From Alphaproteobacteria bacterium (lineage in GTDB: Bacteria > Pseudomonadota > Alphaproteobacteria > CALKHQ01): 64,000 nt of DNA. A program made the position numbers and the translations under genes. The stretch covers positions 1-64,000 of the forward strand of contig JAWKYB010000009.1 of NCBI GenBank assembly GCA_041396705.1, in the 5' to 3' direction. The notes below the pieces were generated by a model, which was not told the DNA's origin, made no database searches, and saw only the letters and a list, made by a program, of their open reading frames with translations. Below are positions 46,916-55,255 of this stretch, one piece after another. Position 1 is the first letter of the stretch; each line of letters opens with the position of its first letter.

Positions 46916-48127
46916 TCACGTGAATTCGTGGCGCTGGCGCGTGTGCGCCCGAATGTAGTGCCAGTCGTAGGTGACGCCCAGGCCCGGGCCGGCCGGCACC
47001 GGCACGCAGCCGTCGGCATCGACGCAGTCCAGCTGCTCGCTGTAGCCGCAGGCATAGACCGGCGGCACCGCGTTGGGGCAGTCGGGCCCGACCAGGGCGA
47101 CCTCGTAATAGTTGGTGTTGCGCATCGCGCTCATCACCGCCCGGTGGGCCGGGCCGGAGGCGTGCACCTCGCAGTCGACCCCGAACGCCTCGGCCAGGTG
47201 GGCGATCTTCATCGCACCGGTGATGCCCATGTCGTATTCTGGGTCGGAGCGCAGGAAGTCGGTGCCGCCGGCGATCAGGAAGTCGGCCTTCGGCTCCAGC
47301 CCGCGGATGTGCTCGGTCTGCAGGATCGGCGTCTTCAGCATCTCGCGCAGCTTCTTGTGGGCGAAGGCGCTGGTGCCGGCGTCGCGGAACGGGTCCTCGT
47401 ACCAGAAGAAGTTGGCCTCGTCGCAGGCGCGCCCGACATAGAGCGCATCGGCGAAGGTCCTAAGCTGGCAGGCCGGGTCGATCATCAGGTCCATCTCCGG
47501 CCCGACCCGGTCGCGCACGTGCAGCACGTTCGCCGCCTCCTCGCGGCGGTCGCCCTCGTGCCAGCCGTGGATCTTGAACGCCCGGTAGCCGATCTGCTTG
47601 CAGCGCAGCGCGAATTCGCCAAACGCCTCCTTCGACGCGAGCCCGCCGTTGCGGTCGCCATGATAGGTCGAGGCATAGGCCGGCAGCCGGTCGCGCCAGC
47701 CGCCGAGCAGCGCCGAAACCGAGCAGCCGTATTTCTTGCCGGCCAGGTCCCACAGCGCGATGTCGAGCGGGCCGTGGCCCATGTGATCGTACTGGCGCAG
47801 CTCGCGCTTCAGGTCGTCATAGATCGCCTCGCGCTGCTCCGCATCGCGGCCGAGCAGGCTCGGCGCCAGCATCAGGCTCTGGGCCAGCGCGGCCCGGGTG
47901 CCGACCCAGTGGGTGACATATTCGCCGCGGCAGCCGTCGCGGGTCTCGATCGCCAAGGCATAGCGCGACATCTCGGTGACCGCGCCCGGGCTGTACTCGA
48001 TCGCCCCGCCGGGCGAGCCGCCGGCATGCCAGGCGCCGGTCGCGGCCGCCGCCTTCGACACGCCCATGTTCTTCACCGCGAAGGTGAAGTCGCAGATCTC
48101 GATCCTGGAAATGATGGATCCCGCCAC
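46916..48127 (-). CDS. Enolase-superfamily (mandelate racemase/muconate lactonizing) enzyme
   Basis: 403 residues. The barrel carries MIDPAC, FWYEDPF and a TEHIRG segment as the three metal-ligand strands, and a late EVHASGPAH that may supply a catalytic His. The usual K-x-K base motif appears as FKIHGW (K-x-H). This divergence from mandelate racemase resembles sugar-acid dehydratase subgroups, so a role in acid sugar breakdown is likely but unproven. The start is GTG 48127 after GGGGAG. It is not obviously in an operon. Confidence 0.85.
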   Translation of the reverse strand: MAGSIISRIEICDFTFAVKNMGVSKAAAATGAWHAGGSPGGAIEYSPGAVTEMSRYALAIETRDGCRGEYVTHWVGTRAALAQSLMLAPSLLGRDAEQREAIYDDLKRELRQYDHMGHGPLDIALWDLAGKKYGCSVSALLGGWRDRLPAYASTYHGDRNGGLASKEAFGEFALRCKQIGYRAFKIHGWHEGDRREEAANVLHVRDRVGPEMDLMIDPACQLRTFADALYVGRACDEANFFWYEDPFRDAGTSAFAHKKLREMLKTPILQTEHIRGLEPKADFLIAGGTDFLRSDPEYDMGITGAMKIAHLAEAFGVDCEVHASGPAHRAVMSAMRNTNYYEVALVGPDCPNAVPPVYACGYSEQLDCVDADGCVPVPAGPGLGVTYDWHYIRAHTRQRHEFT

Positions 48128-48280
48128 GGCGCCCGCTCCCCTGGCCTAACCTAGTCGGCGCCGGCGTTGGGCCTCGGCACGGGCGGCGCGGCGGCATCGG
48201 TTGATGCCGGCTTGCGCGTCCCGGCACCGAGCCTAGGGCTTCGCGCGCGACGGCGCCAGACGCGGCAGGCGAGTGGGCAT

Positions 48281-48344
48281 CAGACAAATGAAACGGCCGC
48301 CGGCGCGGTGCTGGACGGGGAGAGCAGCGCGGTGCCGGCGGCCG
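48281..48344 (-). terminator. Rho-independent terminator of the small lipoprotein gene
   Basis: CGGCCGCCGGC (48294-48304) and GCCGGCGGCCG (48334-48344) pair perfectly over 11 bp, with partly paired sequence between. Reading on the minus strand, the stem is followed by TTTCATTTGTCTG. It lies about 30 bases past the stop of the minus-strand lipoprotein gene. Confidence 0.7.
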
Positions 48345-48376
48345 TGGGACGGCCCGCTGGGGACGGGCCGATGGGA

Positions 48377-48619
48377 TCAGTAGCCGTAATTGGGCGAGTC
48401 GAAGGTCCCCGGCGGGGTCAGCAGGCCGCCGATGCCGCCGATGCCGGCGCCGACGATGGCCGCGCGGCCGGGGTTCTCGTCATAGGCCCAGGCGCCGAGG
48501 GCTGCCGCGCCCGCGCCGAGTACCGCGCCGCTGGCAATGCGCTCCGCCGGGGTCTGGCCGCAGGCCGCGACGCCGGATGCGACGGCCAAGACGGCGCCGA
48601 TCATCGCAATCTTCCTCAT
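48377..48619 (-). CDS. Small lipoprotein with glycine-zipper segment
   Basis: 80 residues. The signal peptide ends in a lipobox-like ASGVAAC with C20 as the lipidated residue. The mature part has a glycine/alanine zipper (ASGAVLGAGAAALGAWAY, then GAGIGGIGG) of the type found in outer-membrane lipoproteins such as OsmB. ATG 48619 gives a normal signal peptide; an in-frame ATG six residues earlier also exists. A terminator follows. The role is unknown, perhaps envelope stability. Confidence 0.7.
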   Translation of the reverse strand: MRKIAMIGAVLAVASGVAACGQTPAERIASGAVLGAGAAALGAWAYDENPGRAAIVGAGIGGIGGLLTPPGTFDSPNYGY

Positions 48620-48849
48620 GGTCTCATCCTTTCGCATGCCGGCACCGGAGTGGCGCCGTTCATGGCCAGGATGTGGGCGGGGTCAGCTGAAATCCGCAGG
48701 GCAGGCCCGTTATCTTTCGTTGAATCACGGGGCGTTTGCGGGGCGATTGCGGGCAGGGACCATGGCACGGCCGGGGCCGGAATGGGGCGCGGCGCCCGAC
48801 CGTTCGGGATTCCGGGCTGTCGCGCCGCCGGCCTGCCGCCGCCGGTTGC

Positions 48850-49662
48850 TCAGTAGGCCGCGCCGGCGCCGGTATCGAGCACCTGCGGATAGGGATAGTC
48901 GACGCCGAGCAGGGCGCGCAGCGTGGGCGAGGCGCGGTCGATCACCTCCTGGCGCACGCTCCTGAGCTGGTCCTCCATCGGCTTGACGAACTTCGGCAGG
49001 AACTGGCCGAGCAGGCCGACGCGCGGCCTGTCGGTGCGGTTGGCGCCGGCGCCGTGCCAAAGCAGCCCGGTCATCAGCATGGCGGAGCCGGCCCGGCCGG
49101 TGGTCTGGATCATCTGGCGGTAGAATGCGTCCTTGTCCGGCCATTGCCCGGACAGCTGCGTGCCGGGCGCCACCATGGTCGCGCCGTTCTCCAGCGTGAA
49201 GTCGTCCAGCATCACGGTGACCTGGCAGTTCATCCGGAAGCTGGTGTTGATGTTGCGCGGGAAGGTGTGGCGGTCGTAGAGGTCCCAATAGGGATAGTCG
49301 AGGTGCGGCAGCTGGCCCTCCGCGCCGGGCCGCTGGATCCGCGCGGCATAGGAGCCGAGCTTGAATTCGCTGCCCAGGATCCGGGCGAACACCGCCAGCA
49401 CGGTCGGGTGCTGCACCATGCGTTCGAACACCGCGCCCTTGTCGATCAGGTTCCAGACGTGGTCGGTGGCGGCGAGCACGGACAGCGCGTCCTTCTTGTC
49501 GACGTCCGGCGGCGGCAGGCTGGCCAGCTCGACGATCCGCGCCCGGGCCTCGGCCACGGTCGCGGCGTCGTAGGCGTCCTCGAGCACGTAGTAGCCCCTG
49601 CCGTTCATCAGCTCCTCGACGATCGCCTCGACCTGGGCGTCGTCCGCCACCGCCTGCTGCAT
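48850..49662 (-). CDS. Phytanoyl-CoA dioxygenase (PhyH) family protein, second of a tandem pair
   Basis: 270 residues with the Fe(II)/2-oxoglutarate dioxygenase facial triad: H-x-D in LPHLDYPYWD, a distal His in LLWHGAGANRT and the 2-oxoglutarate-binding Arg shortly after (RPRVGLL). The ATG at 49662 has GGGGGAT upstream; another in-frame ATG lies at 49683. It is the downstream member of two related dioxygenase genes separated by 29 bases. The substrate is unknown; relatives hydroxylate small molecules and fatty acyl derivatives. Confidence 0.87.
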   Translation of the reverse strand: MQQAVADDAQVEAIVEELMNGRGYYVLEDAYDAATVAEARARIVELASLPPPDVDKKDALSVLAATDHVWNLIDKGAVFERMVQHPTVLAVFARILGSEFKLGSYAARIQRPGAEGQLPHLDYPYWDLYDRHTFPRNINTSFRMNCQVTVMLDDFTLENGATMVAPGTQLSGQWPDKDAFYRQMIQTTGRAGSAMLMTGLLWHGAGANRTDRPRVGLLGQFLPKFVKPMEDQLRSVRQEVIDRASPTLRALLGVDYPYPQVLDTGAGAAY

Positions 49663-49691
49663 CTCGTTATCCCCCGCCTGCATCCGCACTG

Positions 49692-50651
49692 CTACTCGAT
49701 CCGCGCGCCCTCCGGCACCGGGTCGGGCCAGCGCGCCAGCCAGCCGCCCTCGATGTCCAGGCTCAGATCGCCGATGCCCTTGCGGCCGCGCCAGGCCTGC
49801 TGGCGCTTCTCCTCCGCCGCGATCCAGGCCTCCCAGTCCGGCCGCCAGCCGGGGTCGTCGGCCTTGCGCATGACGATCGGCTCGCTGTGGCCTTCGACGC
49901 CGTTGGGCAGCTTCGGATCCTGCCAGCGCAGGTCGACGCTCCAGCGCACCTTGTCGGAGAAATTCTCCAGGCTGCGGTGCGGCACCAGCTGGTTGAGCAG
50001 CAGCACCGAGCCGAACCGCATCTCGCAGGTCACGATGCGGTCGCGCGGCAGCGCGTTGTCGGGGATGAACAGGTACCAGCTCTTGGAGTGGCCGATCAGC
50101 CGCTCGCGGTAATGCTTGAACACCTGACCGGGCTTGTGGCCGCCGCGGATCACCTGCATCGCGCCGATGTTGGCGTCGATGTCCTCGAACGGAATCCAGG
50201 CGGCGGGCTGCAACGTGGTCTCCGCGCCGGCGAGCAGATAGGCGGTGTCCTGGTGCCACGGCACCGTCATCCGCCGGGTCTGCGGCGTCTTCGAGCGGAT
50301 GTTCCAGATCGGGTGGCCGGCGATGTCCGGGCCGACGATCTGGCCGACCATGTCGATCAGCTTGTCGCACGACCACAGCCGGGCCAGCGCCAGCGGCAGC
50401 ACGTTGTACTGATGCAGCAGCACCGAGGTCTCCGGGTGCTCCTGCTCGATCGCCGCCAACCGGTGGTGGAAGTCCTTGTCCGCGTGTTTCGACCGGATCT
50501 TGCCATTGGCATAAAGCTGGTCGGCGAACAGGTCGACCAGCTCGGCGATCGCATCCATCGTCGGCTGCAGCTCGGCCGGCTCGAACACGTCCGGCACGAT
50601 AACGAAGCCGTCCTCATGGAACCGCTCAAGCTGTTCCGCGGTCAGTGCCAT
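49692..50651 (-). CDS. Phytanoyl-CoA dioxygenase (PhyH) family protein, first of a tandem pair
   Basis: 319 residues opening with LTAEQLERFHEDGFVIVPDVF, the usual start of the PhyH domain. The metal site is H-x-D in PWHQDTAY with the distal His in LVPHRSLEN, and the Arg in RWSVDLRW contacts 2-oxoglutarate. GGGGAGGAAAG before ATG 50651 fixes the start; the longer open frame to 51017 is not supported. It is the upstream partner of the other PhyH gene and likely co-transcribed with it. Different lengths suggest different substrates or successive steps. Confidence 0.88.
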   Translation of the reverse strand: MALTAEQLERFHEDGFVIVPDVFEPAELQPTMDAIAELVDLFADQLYANGKIRSKHADKDFHHRLAAIEQEHPETSVLLHQYNVLPLALARLWSCDKLIDMVGQIVGPDIAGHPIWNIRSKTPQTRRMTVPWHQDTAYLLAGAETTLQPAAWIPFEDIDANIGAMQVIRGGHKPGQVFKHYRERLIGHSKSWYLFIPDNALPRDRIVTCEMRFGSVLLLNQLVPHRSLENFSDKVRWSVDLRWQDPKLPNGVEGHSEPIVMRKADDPGWRPDWEAWIAAEEKRQQAWRGRKGIGDLSLDIEGGWLARWPDPVPEGARIE

Positions 50652-51015
50652 GGCTTTCCTCCCCGAACGCCACTTTGCGGACAGCTTACAGGTGCCGGCG
50701 ATGGCGTCGAAACGTTTTTCTGGCGACGGCAGCGCCGCACTGCAACGCAGAACAGGCGGTTCGTGCGGACCCTTGACCCGGTTCCCGCCCTCGGACGGGC
50801 TCGCTGGCGGACGCGAAGCGCCGGTGCGACCCTTTGGCCGCGGCGGTGGTCTGCCTTGCGTGCGCGTGCGGAACCGCTCAGGCTGTCTGGGCGACAGCAG
50901 CCATTCGCGCGATGGCGGGTCGCAGCGGCAGTGGTGCGGTCCCGACCCCGGTCCCGGATTGCTCAAGCCGACACCAACTCCGGCGGTCCCCGCCGTCCAA
51001 GGGAAGGGAACAAGC
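50652..51015. other. Gene-free divergent intergenic region
   Basis: 364 bases between the divergent PhyH and beta-helix genes. Small open frames here show no family features. An AAGGGAAGGGAAC ribosome site sits just before ATG 51016. I see no hairpin or repeat of note. It must contain promoters for both sides, but none can be pointed out by eye. Confidence 0.4.
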
Positions 51016-52420
51016 ATGGCGTATTACGTCGCCCCGGATGGAAACGACGCCAACAGCGGATTGGGTACCGACCGGCGCTGCGCTCGCTCACGCGTGCGAT
51101 TGACCTGATCGCTGAGCGATATGGCGACACCGTGGACCTGCCGGAGACGGTCCACCCCGCCGCCGGCACCTATGCCGGCGAGCACGGCGAGGTCTTCCCC
51201 ATCCTTGTGCCGCCCAATGTCGAAGTCCGCGGCGAGGGGCGCGCGAAAGCACGATACTCGGGAATACGACCTGGGCGCCGGGATCCAGATCTGCCTCGAT
51301 CTTCGCGGCACGCTGTCCGATATCGCGGTCAGAAGCAGGCGCTCCCTGGAGGCGGTCTGCGATCGCGCGGTCGTCACCAACGACCCGGATGCGGTTGTCG
51401 AACGCGCCGCAGTCTATTCCGGCTATTTCGAGCGGGCCTATTGCGTCACGGACGTGGCGTACGACCTCCAGATGTCCGTGGGCGAAGCTGATGAGATCGC
51501 GGGCGAGCTCTTCCCGCTGGTCCGCGCCTGCGCATCGTCGGCCGACGGACCTACATGACCAGTTTCTTCGCGTTCGGCGGGCGGATCGAGGGCTGCGTGT
51601 CGACACAGCATGCTCGCGGGAACCGGTTCGTGATCGCCTCGCCGGGCCACACGATCTTTCAGAACAACGAGCTCGACCATTGCGAGTTCATCGTGACCTG
51701 TACCCGCGAGGAACCGCGCGCACCGGACGAGGCCATTCCGCTGATCTCCGAAAACGGGTTCACCGCGGACCTGGTCTACAGCCGCAACGAGACCGACTGG
51801 TTCCAGTTCGCGACCATCTTCGTTGCCGGGGATCTGCTGTGGCGCGCCAACAGGATCCAAGCCAACAGCATGCTTGTCTCGGCCGCGGCCTGCTTCGAAG
51901 ACAATCCGCTGATCGCGGCCGCGCAGATTAGGATTGGCGCGTTCGAGCCCCCGGTCGGCTATCAGAGCCGTCCCGTCGCACCAGTTTTCGTCAACAACGA
52001 CATCCGGCAGATCCCGTTCCTCAGCCGGGGCCCCTACGCCTATTGCTGGGGCCCTGAGGCACCTGCGGAACTGGCGTGGCAACCGCCGAGCCTGATGTGG
52101 ATCGGCGCCGACGCGCGTCCGGTCTTCCAGGACAACGCGTTGCGCACCGTCGTCGGGTCCATCTGCATCCAGGATGAGGCGAGGCCGGACTTCGGCGGCG
52201 GTGGCCAGAGTACGGGTGGCAATCGGTTCGAACGTGACGAGACCACGGCGTGCCCATGGTTCTACGCCGACGTGCTGATCGATGTCGGCGAAGGCAACAC
52301 CGCGACACTGCAAGCGCGGGACAACACCTGGTTTCGGGACACGGTCGAGGTCGATCTGAAGAGCGGCACGGTCGAGTGCAACCTGGCCCCGACGACTTCG
52401 TCCTTGGCACCTATGACTGA
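51016..52420 (+). pseudogene. DUF1565-like beta-helix protein, split by several one-base deletions
   Basis: Begins MAYYVAPDGNDANSG, the typical opening of DUF1565 right-handed beta-helix proteins. The frame is then lost and recovered several times. LRSLTRAIDLIAERYGDTVD continues in a second frame from 51069, STILGN in a third at 51248-51265, and YDLGAGIQICLDLRG back in the first frame from 51265. LRIVGRRTYMTSFFAFGG resumes in the second frame from about 51525 to 52370. A final shift near 52372 would give the end PDDFVLGTYD with a stop at 52418-52420. All shifts fit missing single bases. Third-position GC follows the switches. It heads a three-gene accessory cassette. Confidence 0.7.
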
Positions 52421-52443
52421 GTTGAAAACGAGCGGAGTGCCTG

Positions 52444-53311
52444 ATGGCGTTGCGCAGGTTCCTGCCGATAGATCTGCCGGTGGTGGCGCACCGCATCTTC
52501 GGAGCCAGCCATGGCGAAGGCACCGTCTGGTCCGCGGAAGACCCGATCGCGGCGGCGCTGCCGCAGGACGACGCCGGTACGATGGTGTCCGATTACAACA
52601 TCATGCGCGCCCGGAAAGCTCCGAGCGGCGGCGCAGGGACGCGATCTTCCCGCGGGCGGAGCCGGGTCGTTCCGGCACCCCGGGCCCGGTACCGCCGTTC
52701 GATCGACCAGATACGGGATCTGTTCGACCGGGGCGGGCGGTCTGAAGCCAGCGGCGAGCGATCGGTCAACGCCATCTGGGCGCAGGCTCAGATCCATTTC
52801 CGCCTGATCGCCATCGTCGATCATGCCGTGCGCAGCGACGACGCGCTGCTGATGGGCGGCTTCCAGAGCTACGCGCGGCGGCTCAATCAGGTCGGCGTGG
52901 TCAACGCCTATTTCGTCAGGGCGCTGGACGGCGCCGCTGGGTATGGCGTGTCGACACCGTGGCCGCACGACGCCGCCAAGGCGCCCGCCTATGTGGTGAT
53001 CGGCGACCGCGAGGAGACCGCCTTCGACTGGGACGATGCCGTCTGGATCCTGGCGCACGAGCTGGGACATTCGTTGTCGCTGCCGCATGGGGGCGACAGC
53101 GGCAACCTGATGTGGCCCTGGGTCGGCGCATCGGGCGAGGGGCTCAGACCCGTGCAGGCCATGCTCTGCGCGCGACTACGCCAAGCGATATGCGCATGGC
53201 ATACGGGCCTTCGCGCCGCCAGCCCGGCCTTCGCGGCGTTGCTGGCGGATGCGAGTCGGAGCCCGCCACATGAGGGCCTACATGGACACTTCCTGGCGCT
53301 TCGGGAGTTGA
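52444..53311 (+). pseudogene. Metzincin-like zinc metalloprotease with probable frameshifts
   Basis: The clear core is HELGHSLSLPH (about 53056-53088), a metzincin-type H-E-x2-H-x5-H zinc motif in which the usual Gly is Ser, followed by NLMWPW as a candidate Met-turn. The start MALRRFLPIDLPVVAHRIFG at 52444 appears sound. Around 52606-52690 codon bias moves to another frame (DAIFPRAEPGRSGTPGPVPP) and back. Near 53167 it moves again, giving an end RAYMDTSWRFGS with a stop at 53309-53311 just before the next ATG. In the literal frame the protein would run on to 53877 as noise. Either sequence error or decay. No signal peptide is visible. Confidence 0.65.
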
Positions 53312-53315
53312 CGCT

Positions 53316-53852
53316 ATGGCGCGAGCCACCCGGAAATCCCCTGACCGGCGAGCGGCGGTGCTGCAGTTTCTCAGCGCCACCGAAATCGACGACAGCATCG
53401 TCAGCGGCCTGTTGCGGATCGAGGGCGCAAGGGCGGTGCTGGCCGGTGTCGCCAAAGGCGAGATCGGCGCGTCGGGCTATCAGGTCGGCAATGCCATCCA
53501 CGTCCTCGGCCGCCTGCGGGAAAGCGATGCAATTCCCCATCTCCTGTCGGTGCTGGAGAAGGCGGACGCTCCGCAGCGCCTGCGCGCTCTGGCAGCCCTG
53601 GCCAGGATCGGACCCGACGAGCGGGCCGTTGCCGCGCTCAAGACCGTCGCGCGGGACCGGAAGGCGGAGCCAGCGGAAATCGCCTTTGCGCTGCGCGCGC
53701 TCGAACGAGGCGCCGACAGGTCCCTGGCTGACGAATTTGCGAAGCAGCCTCCGCGCCACGGTACCGACTCCGGGGTATCCGAATCCCTGGCACGTCTGGT
53801 CGCCACGGCGCGCCGGCGACCTGTCGGGCGCGCAACGGGCAAGCCCGCGTAG
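53316..53852 (+). CDS. HEAT-repeat protein
   Basis: 178 residues of alternating helices with repeats of the HEAT/PBS-lyase type: NAIHVLGRLRESDAIPHLLS, LRALAALARIGPDERAVAAL and IAFALRALERGADRSLADEF. These form a protein-binding superhelix. GGGAG before ATG 53316 and the four-base gap to the protease end suggest co-translation with it. It may act as a binding partner or adaptor for the cassette proteins. A terminator follows. Confidence 0.75.
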   Translation: MARATRKSPDRRAAVLQFLSATEIDDSIVSGLLRIEGARAVLAGVAKGEIGASGYQVGNAIHVLGRLRESDAIPHLLSVLEKADAPQRLRALAALARIGPDERAVAALKTVARDRKAEPAEIAFALRALERGADRSLADEFAKQPPRHGTDSGVSESLARLVATARRRPVGRATGKPA

Positions 53853-53908
53853 GCCCCGGGGCGCACACAAAGCGTGAGAAACAGGGCCGGGCGGTGCGCC
53901 AGTCACGC

Positions 53909-53946
53909 GAAGGGCGGCTTGCGCCGCCCTTCTCTTCGCTTCTCTC
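53909..53946 (+). terminator. Rho-independent terminator after the HEAT-repeat gene
   Basis: GAAGGGCGGC (53909-53918) / GCCGCCCTTC (53923-53932), a perfect 10-bp stem with loop TTGC, is followed by the pyrimidine-rich TCTTCGCTTCTCTC. It is oriented for the plus-strand cassette; the convergent aldolase-like gene ends 22 bases further on. Confidence 0.75.
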
Positions 53947-53967
53947 CGGCGCGGCTGCGCGCCTGGA

Positions 53968-54947
53968 TCAGCCGGCCTTCAGCACGGACTCGGTGATCTC
54001 GCTGTCGTCGGCCAGCGGACGCTCCGGCTGCAGCTTCAGCTTCTTCAACTCGGCATGATAGGCGGCAACCGCCTTCTTCGGCTTCACCGAGCCGGCGATC
54101 ACCCACGCATCAGGCGCACCAGCGGCACCGGCGCCACCGCCAGGTTGATCTTGCGCCCGAACAGCGCGACCCGGCCGCCGTATTTCTGGGTCTGGTGGAC
54201 CAGCTCGAAGGTATCGCGGGTGGTGCCCTTGCCGCCGCCGAGGATGCCGACGACCAGCCGCGACGGATCGTAGCTGGCCAGTTCCTCCAGCGCCGCCGGA
54301 CCGTTGTAGACCATCTTCAGGAAGGCCGGAAAATCGGCCGAGGTCACACCGGCGAGCGCGCGCACGATGCAGTCGTTGACGAAGGTACCGAGGTCGACGC
54401 CGTCGCGCAGGCCCACGTCGAAGGCCGGGTTGAACACCTCGAGGAAATGCTCCAGGCCATGGCCCGCCGCTTCGGCGCGGAACTTCTTGTATTCGACCAG
54501 CTGCTCCAGGTCGCGGTCGCGGTCGTTGGAGAAGGTGACCGAATAGAGGCCCAGGCTGGCGATGCCGCGCACCCTGCTGAGGTCGAGCGTGCGGAACGGC
54601 CGCGAGGCGCTCTCGCGATAGGCGCCGCCGCGCTGCGACCAGATGCAGGTGGTGTCGTTGTAGCGTACGGCCGGGGTCACCCCGGTGCGGGCGAACACGC
54701 CCTCGTGCGCCAGAATCTCGCAGGTCGAGGCCGAGCACAGCAGGATGTCGAGCAGGCCGCTCTCCGCCATCTCGGTCATGGCGTCGAGGTACTGGCGGCG
54801 GTTCTTCAGGCCCTTGCCGGACGGGTCGGGCCCGGGCGCCGCCCGGCCGAAGCCCATGTCGCCGTCCTTGGCGTCGGCAATGATGAAATCGGCCGGCGTG
54901 TAGCGGCCGGCACGGATGTTGGCGAGCTTCGCGTTCAGGGAGGCCAT
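53968..54947 (-). pseudogene. Aldolase-barrel-like protein of unknown function, C-terminus frameshifted
   Basis: The main frame (54947 down to 54099, 282 residues) reads SLNAKLANIRAGRYTPADFI, IADAKDGDMGFG, LYSVTFSNDRDRDLEQL and LEVFNPAFDVG, resembling a conserved (beta/alpha)8-type protein of alphaproteobacteria without assigned function. It stops after KINLAVAPVPLVRLMRG. The natural end AWVIAGSVKPKKAVAAYH ... ITESVLKAG continues one frame over to 53968. A single missing base near 54104-54108 explains the split. Without the last 45 residues the barrel would be incomplete. It is divergent from an FGGY sugar kinase, which suggests a sugar-catabolic role. Confidence 0.7.
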
Positions 54948-55255
54948 CGGTCATCTGCTCCTGGGCCCGATCGGGCCCGCGGTCGGTGGGATTGAAAGGC
55001 TGGCGCGGCGGCGGGTCGAAGCGGACGTCCCGCCCGAACGGGCCGGACAATGGCGCAATTGCAGGCAGATTGCTACTGTTGTATCGCCGCACGAACAAAT
55101 GAGACGTTCGGATTTGGCCGGGGCCGCCAGGTCCCGATGCCGGTTGCCGGCGCGCGCGTCGACATGCTTTCTAGCGTGGCGCGACTTGGGTCGGCGTCGC
55201 GCATGGCGGAGGGGAGGCCGCAACCGATGATGGACCCGAAGAGCGAGGCGACGAC
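54948..55255. promoter_or_regulatory. Divergent promoter region between aldolase-like and kinase genes
   Basis: 308 bases without a credible gene. The middle (about 55065-55100) is locally AT-richer (ATTGCTACTGTTGTATCG, GAACAAATGAGACG). It presumably holds the promoters of both flanking catabolic genes. No regulator gene lies alongside and no clear operator dyad stands out. Confidence 0.4.

Noticed and set aside
53316..53877. C-terminal continuation of the metalloprotease frame to 53877
   Set aside because: That part lies out of frame over the HEAT-repeat gene and has poor codon use; the natural end is at 53309-53311 in another frame.
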